A stretch of 64,000 nt of DNA from an uncultured Eubacteriales bacterium (GTDB lineage: Bacteria > Bacillota > Clostridia > Oscillospirales > CAG-382). Below the pieces are notes generated by a model, which was not told where the DNA came from, did not search any database, and saw only the letters and a program-made list of their open reading frames with translations. Shown here piece by piece: positions 51,444-60,052 of this stretch; the first letter of the stretch is position 1, and every line of letters begins with the position of its first letter. The stretch covers positions 62,001-126,000 of the forward strand of contig CAKSOW010000002.1 of assembly GCA_934479825.1 (NCBI GenBank). Direction: 5' to 3'. Both the position numbers and the translations under genes were made by a program.

Positions 51444-52799
51444 TCAATCTCTTGTCAGTTTTCTAAGCCAAGAATAGCTGTTTGCTTTGAAAAATGCCGC
51501 GCCGCACTTGAAAATCTGGTCGGAATTCAGGCACAGAACCACCACAGCCGGATGCCATTTAAATACAAAGGCCGCGAGAAAGGACAGCGGCAGCGTAATA
51601 CCGAAGATACTGATAAGGTCGTTGTAGAAAACAAACTTACTGTCGCCGCCGCTGCGCACAATTCCGCAGAGAGACGGCATTTCATAAGCCGTGCCAAAGC
51701 CGGTAACGCACAAAACCAACAAAAAGAGATTGGCAAGGTCATGCGCCTCCGGCGAAAGATTAGCATACAGGGACAGCACCGGTGTGCGCAAGAAAAACAA
51801 CGCCGTGCTGGTACATGCGCCGATACAGAGAAAAATGATCTGCAAGGTCTGTGTGTAGCTCTTTACGATATTCTTGTCGCCGGTCGCAATGGCTTTGCCG
51901 ATCATAACGGCGGCTGACGCCGACGCGCCGATTGACGCAACTTTTAAGATCTGAAACAGCGAATTGGAGGCCGCATTTGCCGCAATGGCGGCATCGGTCA
52001 GATGTCCTAAAATAACGGTTTGGAGCGCGGTGGAGGTGCCGAAAAGCGCCGCGACGATCAAGAAAAACTTGCAGTGTCTGAAATAGTCGCCCATGAGAAG
52101 TTTATCGGCTTTCAAGAGATTTTTTAGCTTTGCGCCAAGTTTTTTGTCAAAACAGAAAACGTACACAAGCACGACGCCAAGTTCCGCCGCACGCGCGCAA
52201 AGCGTACCGATAGCCGCGCCTGTCACCCCTAACCGCGGAAAGCCGAAATTGCCGTTGATCAACAGATAATTGATGCCGCAATTGATACAGAACGCCGCGA
52301 CCGAAACCCCAAAAGCAATTCTCACGGTTTCCACACTGCGCAGCATGGCAAGCGTCACATTGGTAAGCGCGAACAAAAGATAGGTATACCGAACGACACG
52401 CAGGTATTTTACGCCCTCGGCGATGATGGCTTCATTATCCGAAAAGCAATGAATCAACTGATACGGAAACAGGCTTGCCGCCGTGAAAAAGGCAAGTGCG
52501 ATGACGCCTGCCGTAAAATACGCCGCCTTTGCCACCGATTTTATCGGTTCGGTCTTGCCCTCGCCCCAATACTGACTGCAAATAGACACCAAGGCATCGC
52601 CTGTGCCAAGCATCAGCTGCTGTAAAACGAACTGCACCTGATTGACCGTCGCAACGCCGGACAAGGCGGTTTCGCTGTATGACGTGACCATGATGTTATC
52701 CGCCAGATTCACGCTCAAAGCAATGATATTCTGCAAGACTAACAAAAACATCATTGTGAAAAAATGCTTATAAAAGCCTTTTTCCTTTACCAAGGTCAT
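51444..52799 (-). CDS. MATE family efflux transporter
   Basis: A 451-residue, 12-helix exporter of the multidrug and toxic compound extrusion family, probably driven by sodium or proton flow. Family text includes LSVNLADNIMVTSYSETALSG, the second-repeat start ASNSLFQILKVASIGASASA, and RSGGDSKFVFYNDL. ATG 52799 gives the usual short N-terminus; only a weak GGGG site precedes it. The leader upstream is full of hairpins, the last of which carries a U-tract 20-odd nt before the start, so expression may be attenuated. Confidence 0.92.
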   Translation of the reverse strand: MTLVKEKGFYKHFFTMMFLLVLQNIIALSVNLADNIMVTSYSETALSGVATVNQVQFVLQQLMLGTGDALVSICSQYWGEGKTEPIKSVAKAAYFTAGVIALAFFTAASLFPYQLIHCFSDNEAIIAEGVKYLRVVRYTYLLFALTNVTLAMLRSVETVRIAFGVSVAAFCINCGINYLLINGNFGFPRLGVTGAAIGTLCARAAELGVVLVYVFCFDKKLGAKLKNLLKADKLLMGDYFRHCKFFLIVAALFGTSTALQTVILGHLTDAAIAANAASNSLFQILKVASIGASASAAVMIGKAIATGDKNIVKSYTQTLQIIFLCIGACTSTALFFLRTPVLSLYANLSPEAHDLANLFLLVLCVTGFGTAYEMPSLCGIVRSGGDSKFVFYNDLISIFGITLPLSFLAAFVFKWHPAVVVLCLNSDQIFKCGAAFFKANSYSWLRKLTRD

Positions 52800-52831
52800 G
52801 AAAATACCCCATTTCGAGAATTTGCAAAAAA

Positions 52832-53077
52832 GCGGAAGTCCTTTGCGAACTTCCGCACAAACGTGTCGCAAAACTATGTTTTGCGACACGAACCAGATTC
52901 GTGCGCTCGCGCCTCATGCCAAAAAGCTTACGCTTTTTGACACGCGCGAATCTATCAGAGAAAAAATCGTGGCGCATGTCCCCGATTTTTTCAAATTTCA
53001 TTTAAATCCGGCTTCGCCGGAAAAAATCGCACGGTTTTGCAGAAGTCTGAAAGCGGAAGTCCTTTGCGAACTTCCGC
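52832..53077 (-). repeat. Hairpin array bounded by two copies of a 25-bp palindromic repeat
   Basis: The 25-bp sequence GCGGAAGTCCTTTGCGAACT + TCCGC occurs at 52832-52856 and 53053-53077, each able to fold with 8-bp arms. Between them are further stems: 52862-52889 (CGTGTCGCAAAAC and complement), AAAAAGC/GCTTTTT near 52920-52937, and TCCGGCTTCGCCGGA near 53007-53021. One copy follows the oxidoreductase stop codon; the other has a U6 tail before the MATE gene. No convincing protein-coding gene is present. Confidence 0.7.
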
Positions 53078-53096
53078 TTTTGACTTTTACTGAATT

Positions 53097-54263
53097 TTAA
53101 TACGTGCCGTCCAGATTTGCAACGGCTTCCTTGGTTTCCTTTTTATAGGTGGAACCGGCAATTTTCTTATTGAGCAATTCCAAGAACAGATCGCCGTCTA
53201 CCGGCAGATCGACCGGTTTGCCGAGCCAGCTCGAAAGGAAGATTGCATTGGAAATGCGGAGTCCGTTGATGCCCTCTTCACCGGGTGCCATAAGCTTTTC
53301 GCCGTGAAGAATTGCATTGGTAACGTTCTGCGTAATGCCTCTGTGCTGTTCCTTTTCCATTTTGAATTCGGAATAATCAACATCGATCATTTCGCATCCC
53401 GGACCTTCAAAGCCATTTGGGCATTCGACCGTCCACTGACGCTCCGGAGTCTTGTTCTTCCAGAACTTCATGCTGCTGCCTTCAATGACAAGTTTGCCCT
53501 TATCGCCGGAAATTTCCAAACGGTTGGTACCCGGATATTCGCCGGTCGTGGTAATGAACACGCCGGTCGCGCCGTTTGCATATTCGGCATAAGCCGTAAC
53601 ATCGTCTTCCACTTCAATGTTGTGGTACTTGCCCTCATGGCAGAATGCGCGGATCTTTGTCGGCATACCGAAGATCCACTGCCAAAGGTCGAGCTGGTGG
53701 GGGCACTGATTGAGGATAACGCCGCCGCCCTCGCCGCTCCATGTAGCACGCCAGTCACCCGAATCGTAGTAAGACTGTGTACGGTACCAGTCGGTGATGA
53801 TCCAGACGCATCTCTTCAATTCGCCAAGCTCGCCGCCCTGTACCATGGCACGCGCCTTGCGGTACATGGCGTTGGTTCTCTGATTGAACATCAGGCCGAA
53901 TACCTTGTCGGATTTCTTGGCAACTTCGATAAGTTCTTCTGCCTGTTTGGTGTAAACGCCAATCGGCTTTTCGGAAATCACATTAAGACCGGCATTGAGC
54001 ACATCAATACAGATTGGCGGATGATAGTAGTGCGGAACCGCCACAATAACGCAGTCTACAAGTCCGCTCTTCAACATTTCCTTATAGTCGGTGAACCGTG
54101 CAACATCGTCGCCGAACTTTTCTTTTGCCCAATCGAGTCTCGACTGTTTCAAATCGCATACAGCCGTCAAGCACGCACCCTCGATGTCTCCGGCGTGCAG
54201 ATAGGTTGCATGTCCCGAACCCATATTACCGATACCGATAATGCCAAAACGTACCTTATCCAT
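53097..54263 (-). CDS. Gfo/Idh/MocA family oxidoreductase
   Basis: A 388-residue NAD(P)-dependent sugar dehydrogenase-like enzyme. The Rossmann start is RFGIIGIGNMGSGHATYL, followed by the EKPIGVYTKQAEEL motif containing the catalytic-site Lys, and GGGVILNQCPHQLDLWQWIFG with the His of the active site. It probably oxidises or epimerises a sugar released from plant or host glycans. ATG 54263 with AAAGG upstream is used, rather than TTG 54272. It has its own promoter downstream of the rhamnosidase gene. Confidence 0.92.
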   Translation of the reverse strand: MDKVRFGIIGIGNMGSGHATYLHAGDIEGACLTAVCDLKQSRLDWAKEKFGDDVARFTDYKEMLKSGLVDCVIVAVPHYYHPPICIDVLNAGLNVISEKPIGVYTKQAEELIEVAKKSDKVFGLMFNQRTNAMYRKARAMVQGGELGELKRCVWIITDWYRTQSYYDSGDWRATWSGEGGGVILNQCPHQLDLWQWIFGMPTKIRAFCHEGKYHNIEVEDDVTAYAEYANGATGVFITTTGEYPGTNRLEISGDKGKLVIEGSSMKFWKNKTPERQWTVECPNGFEGPGCEMIDVDYSEFKMEKEQHRGITQNVTNAILHGEKLMAPGEEGINGLRISNAIFLSSWLGKPVDLPVDGDLFLELLNKKIAGSTYKKETKEAVANLDGTY

Positions 54264-54369
54264 TTTTGTCAACCTTTCCTTGCTTTCGCATTTTTATTTT
54301 TCGCTTCAAGTATGTTGATTTTAAACTTGTTTTGTACGGAAAAATTTTTATGCATTTCCATACGGATAT

Positions 54370-54399
54370 ATTATACAGGTAACGACCCGTTTTTTTCAA
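54370..54399 (-). promoter_or_regulatory. Promoter of the Gfo/Idh/MocA gene
   Basis: TTGAAA (54394-54399), 18-bp spacer, TATAAT (54370-54375) on the minus strand. A TTGTTTTGTAC string (54327-54337) downstream of it resembles the repeats at the microcompartment promoters. Confidence 0.7.
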
Positions 54400-54449
54400 T
54401 GCATAATTTGATTATATTTTTTCGCGTTTTTGTGTAATCCTACGATTGC

Positions 54450-56432
54450 CTAATCCAACAAAACAGCCGGGGCGGAAGCCCACGGGTGAAACAGGCTTGT
54501 GTTCCATTTCTGATCCTTGCCCCACGCCTCAAAGCAGGTGGTCGCGCCCTCAGAGAGCATGTTCGCCCATGCGCCGTCGTCGGCAATCAGTTCTTCCATA
54601 AGTTCCGTTTCGCCGCACTGTTTCAGCGCATACAACGCAAAAAACGCCATATATACGCCGGCACAGGTCAGCCGCTTCTCCCGGATCAGCTCAATCATGG
54701 CGCGCTTGTTTTCTTCACAGGTCCAGATGCCGCCGAACAGCGCGATGACATTGGAATGGAATGACGCGTGGTGCGAGCCGATGCTATCGACAAACAAATG
54801 CCGGTCTCGGTCGTAAAAAGCGTCGATATATGCCTTTTTGGTACTTTCATATAGTCCTGTCGGCGTCTCGCCTAAAATTCCGGCAATCTCATCGACGTGT
54901 CCGAGCATAGCCACATAAAAAGCGTTGACGACATTGTGAAAGCCCTCTCCGATCGGTCTTTCCAACGGGAAATCATAGTTATCGCGCAGGTTGGCCGGCC
55001 AATCCACCAGATTCCACTTAGCTTTGACATTTTCAATGAGCCCGTTTTCGCGGCGATAAGCGGCAAAGAAATCGCACACGCCCAACACATACGGATACAT
55101 GCTACGCAAAAAATCCTTATCGCCGGTAAAGCGGTACAGCCACAGAACCTGAAACGGAAATTGCAGGGAATAGTCCGCAATCTCCTGCATAAGGGACGCG
55201 GGAGCAACCGTCATAAGCCCCTTGCAGATAAAGGTGGATTCCGCGTAGTTTTCCAACGCTTTGCGAATCATAGCCGGATCCCCGGTCAATGACGCATGGG
55301 CAAGCCCGGCAATGGTCACATCTCCGAGATATTGTCCTTTTTCACGCGTCGGGCAATCGACAAAGCATTCCTGCACGCCGTATTTAATGGTATCCGAGCA
55401 AAGTTTGTAGATACGCTTCAAGCGTTCGTTCTTACCGGTATAATGCTTGACCTCGCTAAACGGATAGTGTCGGACAACAAAGCATACCGTATCTTCCTTT
55501 ACCGCCACGCCGTCCGGAATTTCAAGCTCCGCATAGCGGAACGCTTTGTAATCGTATTCATTAAGTACATCCTCCGGCTTTCCAGAAAGCACGAATTTTT
55601 CTTCATAATCGCAATTACAGCGCATTTTATAGCGAACCGAACCGTCGTCGTTCAGTTCCTCGCCGAAATGAAGGAGAACGGTATCCCCTCTTTTGCCGCT
55701 TGCCTCAAAGGTCAAATACCCGACAGCCTCAAAGCCGAAGTCTAAAAACAGACCTTTGTCCGTTTTTCGGATTTCGCGCGGTTTGACTTGTTCAAACTGC
55801 AACAGTCCGGTCGGTTGGCGAAACAGAACATAGTCCGCATGTTTGCGAAAACGCGCGTTCTCCCAGGTGCTGTCGTCAAAATCCGGCGCGGAAAAGCCGC
55901 ATTCCGGCGCGCCGGCGTCGTATACTTCGGCAAACTGCGTGTCATAGCCGAATTTTCCGCAGGCGGAAAAGCCGGTATGATACGCGCATTTCCAGCTTTC
56001 ATCCGATTCAAGCGTCTTATTTCCGTCCAAATACAGTTCGCACGCCATTCCCTGACGCAGATCGGCACTGACCCATACGCGGTTGACAAGGCCTTGGTAA
56101 TAGGTATGTATGGCAATGACATTGGTTCCGGGATTCAGATAGCGCGTCACATCGATCTCGTTGTAATAATAATGAAAAGGATAGCCGGGAGCCGGGCCTT
56201 GGGTGATAAAGCGTCCGTTGATATACAGCTTGTAATAATCGTCTGCCGACAGGCGGAGAACGGCTTTTCCAAACTCCGGAAGTGAAAACGTGCGCCGGAA
56301 CAAAATGTGCTTATTGGCATAGTTCTCATTTTCCGGGATTTTCACATCTTCCATTTCCTTATGGAAAACATTTATCGGCACAAGGTCGCAAAAATCTTTA
56401 TTTGTAATCCAGTCAGCTTGAAATTTCTGCAT
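54450..56432 (-). CDS. Alpha-L-rhamnosidase (GH78) family protein
   Basis: A 660-residue cytoplasmic glycosidase with no signal peptide. An N-terminal beta domain (LFRRTFSLPEFGKAVLRLSA, YYKLYINGRFITQGPAPGYP) and a second beta domain precede the alpha/alpha barrel. The catalytic-region signature is CFVDCPTREKGQYLGD, and the C-terminal part contains SEGATTCFEAW. It should release L-rhamnose from imported oligosaccharides or flavonoid glycosides. ATG 56432 follows GGGAGAG. Rhamnose would feed rhamnulose-phosphate to the aldolase of the microcompartment locus. Confidence 0.9.
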   Translation of the reverse strand: MQKFQADWITNKDFCDLVPINVFHKEMEDVKIPENENYANKHILFRRTFSLPEFGKAVLRLSADDYYKLYINGRFITQGPAPGYPFHYYYNEIDVTRYLNPGTNVIAIHTYYQGLVNRVWVSADLRQGMACELYLDGNKTLESDESWKCAYHTGFSACGKFGYDTQFAEVYDAGAPECGFSAPDFDDSTWENARFRKHADYVLFRQPTGLLQFEQVKPREIRKTDKGLFLDFGFEAVGYLTFEASGKRGDTVLLHFGEELNDDGSVRYKMRCNCDYEEKFVLSGKPEDVLNEYDYKAFRYAELEIPDGVAVKEDTVCFVVRHYPFSEVKHYTGKNERLKRIYKLCSDTIKYGVQECFVDCPTREKGQYLGDVTIAGLAHASLTGDPAMIRKALENYAESTFICKGLMTVAPASLMQEIADYSLQFPFQVLWLYRFTGDKDFLRSMYPYVLGVCDFFAAYRRENGLIENVKAKWNLVDWPANLRDNYDFPLERPIGEGFHNVVNAFYVAMLGHVDEIAGILGETPTGLYESTKKAYIDAFYDRDRHLFVDSIGSHHASFHSNVIALFGGIWTCEENKRAMIELIREKRLTCAGVYMAFFALYALKQCGETELMEELIADDGAWANMLSEGATTCFEAWGKDQKWNTSLFHPWASAPAVLLD

Positions 56433-56457
56433 GGTTTCTCTCCCTTTTCTTTCGCGG

Positions 56458-57306
56458 CTATACTTCAAATTCGGCAAGCGCCGCTCCGATCACCGTTGCA
56501 AATTCGGAATTCTGCGGAATCACGAAATTCATATCGAACATTTGCGACAGAATCTCGAAGATCGGCACAGCCTGCGGCATTTTGGAGAGATTGCCGGTAA
56601 GCACTACATCCCGCGTTTTTTTACTGCGCGCGGCAAAAACAGCCAGCATTCCGATCGACTCGAACACCATATTGACGATGCCGAGCGCAAGGTCACTTTT
56701 GGAGGCCATATCATCTAACTTACCGAAGTTGGAGGCGGTCATGTAGGACGGCAATCCGCCAAGGTCTTTTTTTGTAATGTCGCCAATCCGAAGGTCAATT
56801 TTTTCAATATCGCCTGTTTCGGCAAGAGCGATTAAATGGTCAATGTCGGAAATCCCCAGAATTTGCTTGGCAAGACCGACAATCGTACCGCCGCCGACAC
56901 CTGTACCGCCCATGTACTCATACGCCGTTTTGCCGTTTTCCGTTTTGGCGGAAACCACCGCCGTACCGGTGCCCATGCTGACAATGATCGCATTTTGGTA
57001 GCCGGAAACGTAAAGACCGCCGCGGCCGACGCATTCAAATTCGGACAAATGTCTGGTTTCGATTCCGTATAACGGATTTTCGGCAAACGCCGAACCGACG
57101 CCGGTAATCATAACCTTTTTTACATCGGAAAGCGAAATGCCGTTGGTAGAGGTAAATTTTCCGAACGCACCGTACACCGAAGCGACCGGATCGCTTGCCT
57201 TGACGTAAATCGGTGAGAGAATCTGCTTTTTATCCGGAGCGTCTGCGGTAAAGCCGACGATTTTTGTCGTACTGCCGCCGACGTCAATGCCGATAATAAT
57301 GCTCAT
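56458..57306 (-). CDS. Type II pantothenate kinase
   Basis: A 282-residue kinase of the acetate/sugar-kinase (ASKHA) fold that starts coenzyme A synthesis by phosphorylating pantothenate. Marks are GIDVGGSTTKIVGF, ITGVGSAFAENPLYG, IVSMGTGTAVVSA, MGGTGVGGGTIVGLAKQILG and VVLTGNLSKMPQAVPIFE. Type II enzymes are known from staphylococci and some Clostridia and resist feedback by CoA. The preceding gene encodes an ECF S-component, which suggests paired uptake and trapping of pantothenate. Confidence 0.9.
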   Translation of the reverse strand: MSIIIGIDVGGSTTKIVGFTADAPDKKQILSPIYVKASDPVASVYGAFGKFTSTNGISLSDVKKVMITGVGSAFAENPLYGIETRHLSEFECVGRGGLYVSGYQNAIIVSMGTGTAVVSAKTENGKTAYEYMGGTGVGGGTIVGLAKQILGISDIDHLIALAETGDIEKIDLRIGDITKKDLGGLPSYMTASNFGKLDDMASKSDLALGIVNMVFESIGMLAVFAARSKKTRDVVLTGNLSKMPQAVPIFEILSQMFDMNFVIPQNSEFATVIGAALAEFEV

Positions 57307-57351
57307 ACTGCCTCATTTCCGCCGCTTATGCGGCCGTTTGTCTGAACCGGT

Positions 57352-57960
57352 TTATTTGGAGATTTTCTTGCCGACGGCACGAACGATCGTATGGATAGCC
57401 GGCGAAACAACGAGATTGACCAAGAATTCCGCGATGAAATTCAAGCCTGCACAGCCAATAACAAGGAAATACACAACGGTCTGGCCGGACGCGCCGAAAT
57501 TAGCAAGGTTCGCGTCCAACGTCTTTCCGACAAGGAAAAGACCGCCTAAAATAAAGAGTCCCGTGTTGACGACCGGTGCTGCCGCCGACGCCAAAACAGC
57601 AGCCGCAAACGCATTTTTCTTTTCAAGCGCCCGGTAAACAAGTCCGGCACAGAGACCGGCTAAAATGCCTTTTCCGAAGCAGATAACGGCCGTTTCAACC
57701 GGCTGTGCGGAAAACAGAACGTTTGTAAAACCGTCTGCACCGAGCACACCGGCGAAAAATGTGATCGCACCGAACACAAAGCCCAAGAAAGCGCCGCCCT
57801 TGGGGCCAGTCATGATCGCGCCGATGACAATCGGGATTAACACAAGGCTGACGCTGGTCGGTCCGATATGAATGAAACTGCCCAAAAGCTGAAAAACGAA
57901 AACAATGGCTGTCAAAACTGCAAGCAAAGTCATTTTTTTGATATTTTCTCTGTTGTTCAT
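57352..57960 (-). CDS. ECF transporter S component, probably for pantothenate
   Basis: A 202-residue membrane protein with six predicted helices, the substrate-binding unit of an energy-coupling-factor vitamin transporter. The text LIPIVIGAIMTGPKGGAFLGFVFG in the second to third helices is typical of S-components. Pairing with a pantothenate kinase gene suggests a PanT-like role. The shared ATPase/T-component genes are not in the window. ATG 57960 has AAGGAG upstream; it starts 19 bp after the deacetylase gene. Confidence 0.85.
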   Translation of the reverse strand: MNNRENIKKMTLLAVLTAIVFVFQLLGSFIHIGPTSVSLVLIPIVIGAIMTGPKGGAFLGFVFGAITFFAGVLGADGFTNVLFSAQPVETAVICFGKGILAGLCAGLVYRALEKKNAFAAAVLASAAAPVVNTGLFILGGLFLVGKTLDANLANFGASGQTVVYFLVIGCAGLNFIAEFLVNLVVSPAIHTIVRAVGKKISK

Positions 57961-57979
57961 GATAAGTCTCCTTTTTCTC

Positions 57980-59722
57980 TTAATCTTTCGGATTGCCGTA
58001 AACCGACTCAATACGTTGGATTAGCTCCTCACCGCTCGTTTCTTCCCCGACCGTAAAACGGTAGAGGTCGCAAAGACTTTGAGGGAGCCCCGGAACAAGC
58101 ACGTTTCTACCGTCGAAATCGGTGGAAAGCGTAACAGAGTATCCCTCGTCAGCCAAAATTTTTTCGGAAAGCGGCGAATAACTGCCGTGCGGATACGAAA
58201 AGTATCTGACCGGCTCGCCAAGCTCTCTTTCAAAATCTGCGTTGAATCGCTCACAATCGCGTTTTAACGCCTTTGTAAAGGACTGTGCGGTTTCACCGTC
58301 GAGCGGTTCTGCCGCTATCCGCGCTTTTCCGGGCGCTTCCAGCGTATCGCTTTGGTGCATATCATAAGTATGCGATCCGAGTTCAACAAGTCCCGTTTGG
58401 AGCATGTTGCGCGCGGTTTCATAGTCAAAATGCGGAAACATAGGCTTTCCGGTATCTTTATAAACGCTTTTTCCGACCGCCCAACCAATGAAAAAGACAG
58501 TCGCTTTGGTCTGATATTTTTCAAGAAGCGGCAAAGCAAGCACCGCATTGCTTTCGTAGCCGTCGTCAAACGTGATACAGACCGGTTTTTCGGGAAGCGG
58601 CGTTCCGCGCATGACATATTCTTCCATCTGCTTTAAATGAACCGACGTGTAGCCGGCGTCCTTTAAGGCTTTTAAATGCTCTTCCAACCGGGAAACCGAG
58701 ATGACCGAATCGCCGTAACCGGTCTCTTCGGTCACATGGTGATAGAGCACCACCGGAACCTCTTTTTCGGTGTTTTCGGCGTCTGTCGGATGTTCCGGCG
58801 CGCCGGAGGCCAAAACCGTTTCTTGCTTCTCTTTCTGTACGGCATCCAATAATAAACATTTTCCGAAATCCGCAGGCGTATACACGGTAGTATTCCCAAA
58901 AATCCTTGCCAAAACCATTTCGCCAAGCGAAACCCGGAATTCATCGGTATTGTAAAAGAACCGCTTATCGGCGCAGACAGGCGCTTCCGAAAAATCCCAG
59001 CATTCGGCAGAACCGCCGTTTTCTTTCAATTCATCGCGCATTTTTTCGTAGGCTCTGTCAAGCGATTCCGTTCGTTCCGTTTCAAGCACCGGCGAAAGAA
59101 CGATTATCAAGCGAATCTTTTTTTCGTCACAGACCCGGATCCATTTCTGTACAAACGAAAACACCTTGTCCGCCGACGCCGCTTTTTCTGACACCGCCCG
59201 GAAACGGCAGCCAAACGTTTTTTCATATACATCCCGGTCGCCGATCCTCTGCACATCCTCAAAGCCGTGCCGCAGAGAGCCGGTCGTGTAATCCGGCGTT
59301 ATAAACGCGCTCCAATGGGATTCTGTATAAAAATCACACGCGGAAACCGAAAGCAAAAGTACGGACGGATTTAAGTAAGTCGTGATGAAATCGAAAGTCT
59401 GCTCCGTTTGTTCCGCTTGCTCTTCCCCGTTTGCGGCAAGACAATAAGCGGCCGTGTCAAGATAAGTGCCAAGCGTTTGCACATCGTATCCGTTTGCCGG
59501 AAACGAGCCGAGAAGAAAGGCGGAATATGCCGTCGGATCTCTTGCCAAAAAACGCAAACGCAAATCTTCCGCGATAAGCGGATAGCCGGCAAGGGCTTCC
59601 GCCGCGCTTGGCTTTGGCTCAGGTCTATTCGTTTGTTCGCAAGCCGCTAACAATAGCGTTGGCAGCACAAAAATACACACAAGCACCCGGCGCGCGGTAT
59701 TCAAAAATCTGACAAAAGACAT
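57980..59722 (-). CDS. Polysaccharide deacetylase lipoprotein with an unrecognised N-terminal domain
   Basis: A 580-residue surface lipoprotein (lipobox LLLAAC, residues ~23-28). Residues ~40-310 form an alpha/beta domain I cannot assign; the blocks LLLSVSACDFYTESHW and IRLIIVLSPVLETER look somewhat like SGNH/DltD proteins. The second half is a NodB domain: PVVLYHHVTEETG, CITFDDGYESN, GSHTYDMHQSD and YFSYPHGSYSPLSE with the metal Asp and two His. It should deacetylate a wall or surface polysaccharide. ATG 59722 follows AAAGGAA. First gene of the operon. Confidence 0.88.
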   Translation of the reverse strand: MSFVRFLNTARRVLVCIFVLPTLLLAACEQTNRPEPKPSAAEALAGYPLIAEDLRLRFLARDPTAYSAFLLGSFPANGYDVQTLGTYLDTAAYCLAANGEEQAEQTEQTFDFITTYLNPSVLLLSVSACDFYTESHWSAFITPDYTTGSLRHGFEDVQRIGDRDVYEKTFGCRFRAVSEKAASADKVFSFVQKWIRVCDEKKIRLIIVLSPVLETERTESLDRAYEKMRDELKENGGSAECWDFSEAPVCADKRFFYNTDEFRVSLGEMVLARIFGNTTVYTPADFGKCLLLDAVQKEKQETVLASGAPEHPTDAENTEKEVPVVLYHHVTEETGYGDSVISVSRLEEHLKALKDAGYTSVHLKQMEEYVMRGTPLPEKPVCITFDDGYESNAVLALPLLEKYQTKATVFFIGWAVGKSVYKDTGKPMFPHFDYETARNMLQTGLVELGSHTYDMHQSDTLEAPGKARIAAEPLDGETAQSFTKALKRDCERFNADFERELGEPVRYFSYPHGSYSPLSEKILADEGYSVTLSTDFDGRNVLVPGLPQSLCDLYRFTVGEETSGEELIQRIESVYGNPKD

Positions 59723-59768
59723 AGCTGTTCCTTTACCGGGTTTCCCCCCGAATCTTTGTATTATATTG

Positions 59769-59797
59769 ATTATACCTGCAAAATCCGTTTTTGTCAA
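59769..59797 (-). promoter_or_regulatory. Promoter of the deacetylase/ECF/pantothenate kinase/rhamnosidase operon
   Basis: TTGACA (59792-59797), 17-bp spacer and TATAAT (59769-59774) on the minus strand; consensus boxes. In the same 330-bp gap an extended -10 TGGTATACT (59884-59892) on the plus strand may serve hflK, with no good -35. Confidence 0.88.
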
Positions 59798-60052
59798 GGA
59801 AAAAGCCGCTTTTTTACAAATCAGCTGACTTTTTAAATTATCCGCATTATTTTGGTAAAAGTATAGCTTTTTATGGAAAAATGTGGTATACTATGTGCAT
59901 ATCTCAAAAATTCGCGGCACTGGCCTGCGGATTTTTCGGATTTTCATTGGATTCGGGTCTCACCCGAAAAGCTGCAAAGACTTTTTCAACAGTTTTAAAC
60001 TAAATTTTTACGGTCAAAAATTTCAGAAAACATCAGAAAGGCGGCGATCCGC

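Noticed and set aside
52832..53077. Possible retron or other reverse-transcribed non-coding RNA, because of the stacked hairpins
   Set aside because: No reverse transcriptase gene is nearby and the genes on both sides are a MATE exporter and a sugar oxidoreductase.
52798..53100. 100-codon plus-strand frame through the hairpin array
   Set aside because: The sequence is built of palindromes that explain the open frame on both strands; no ribosome-binding site or family resemblance. Kept as a structured non-coding region.
53304..54437. Long plus-strand open frame (377 codons) opposite the Gfo/Idh/MocA gene
   Set aside because: Codon-bias shadow of a conserved oxidoreductase; contains no domain signature.
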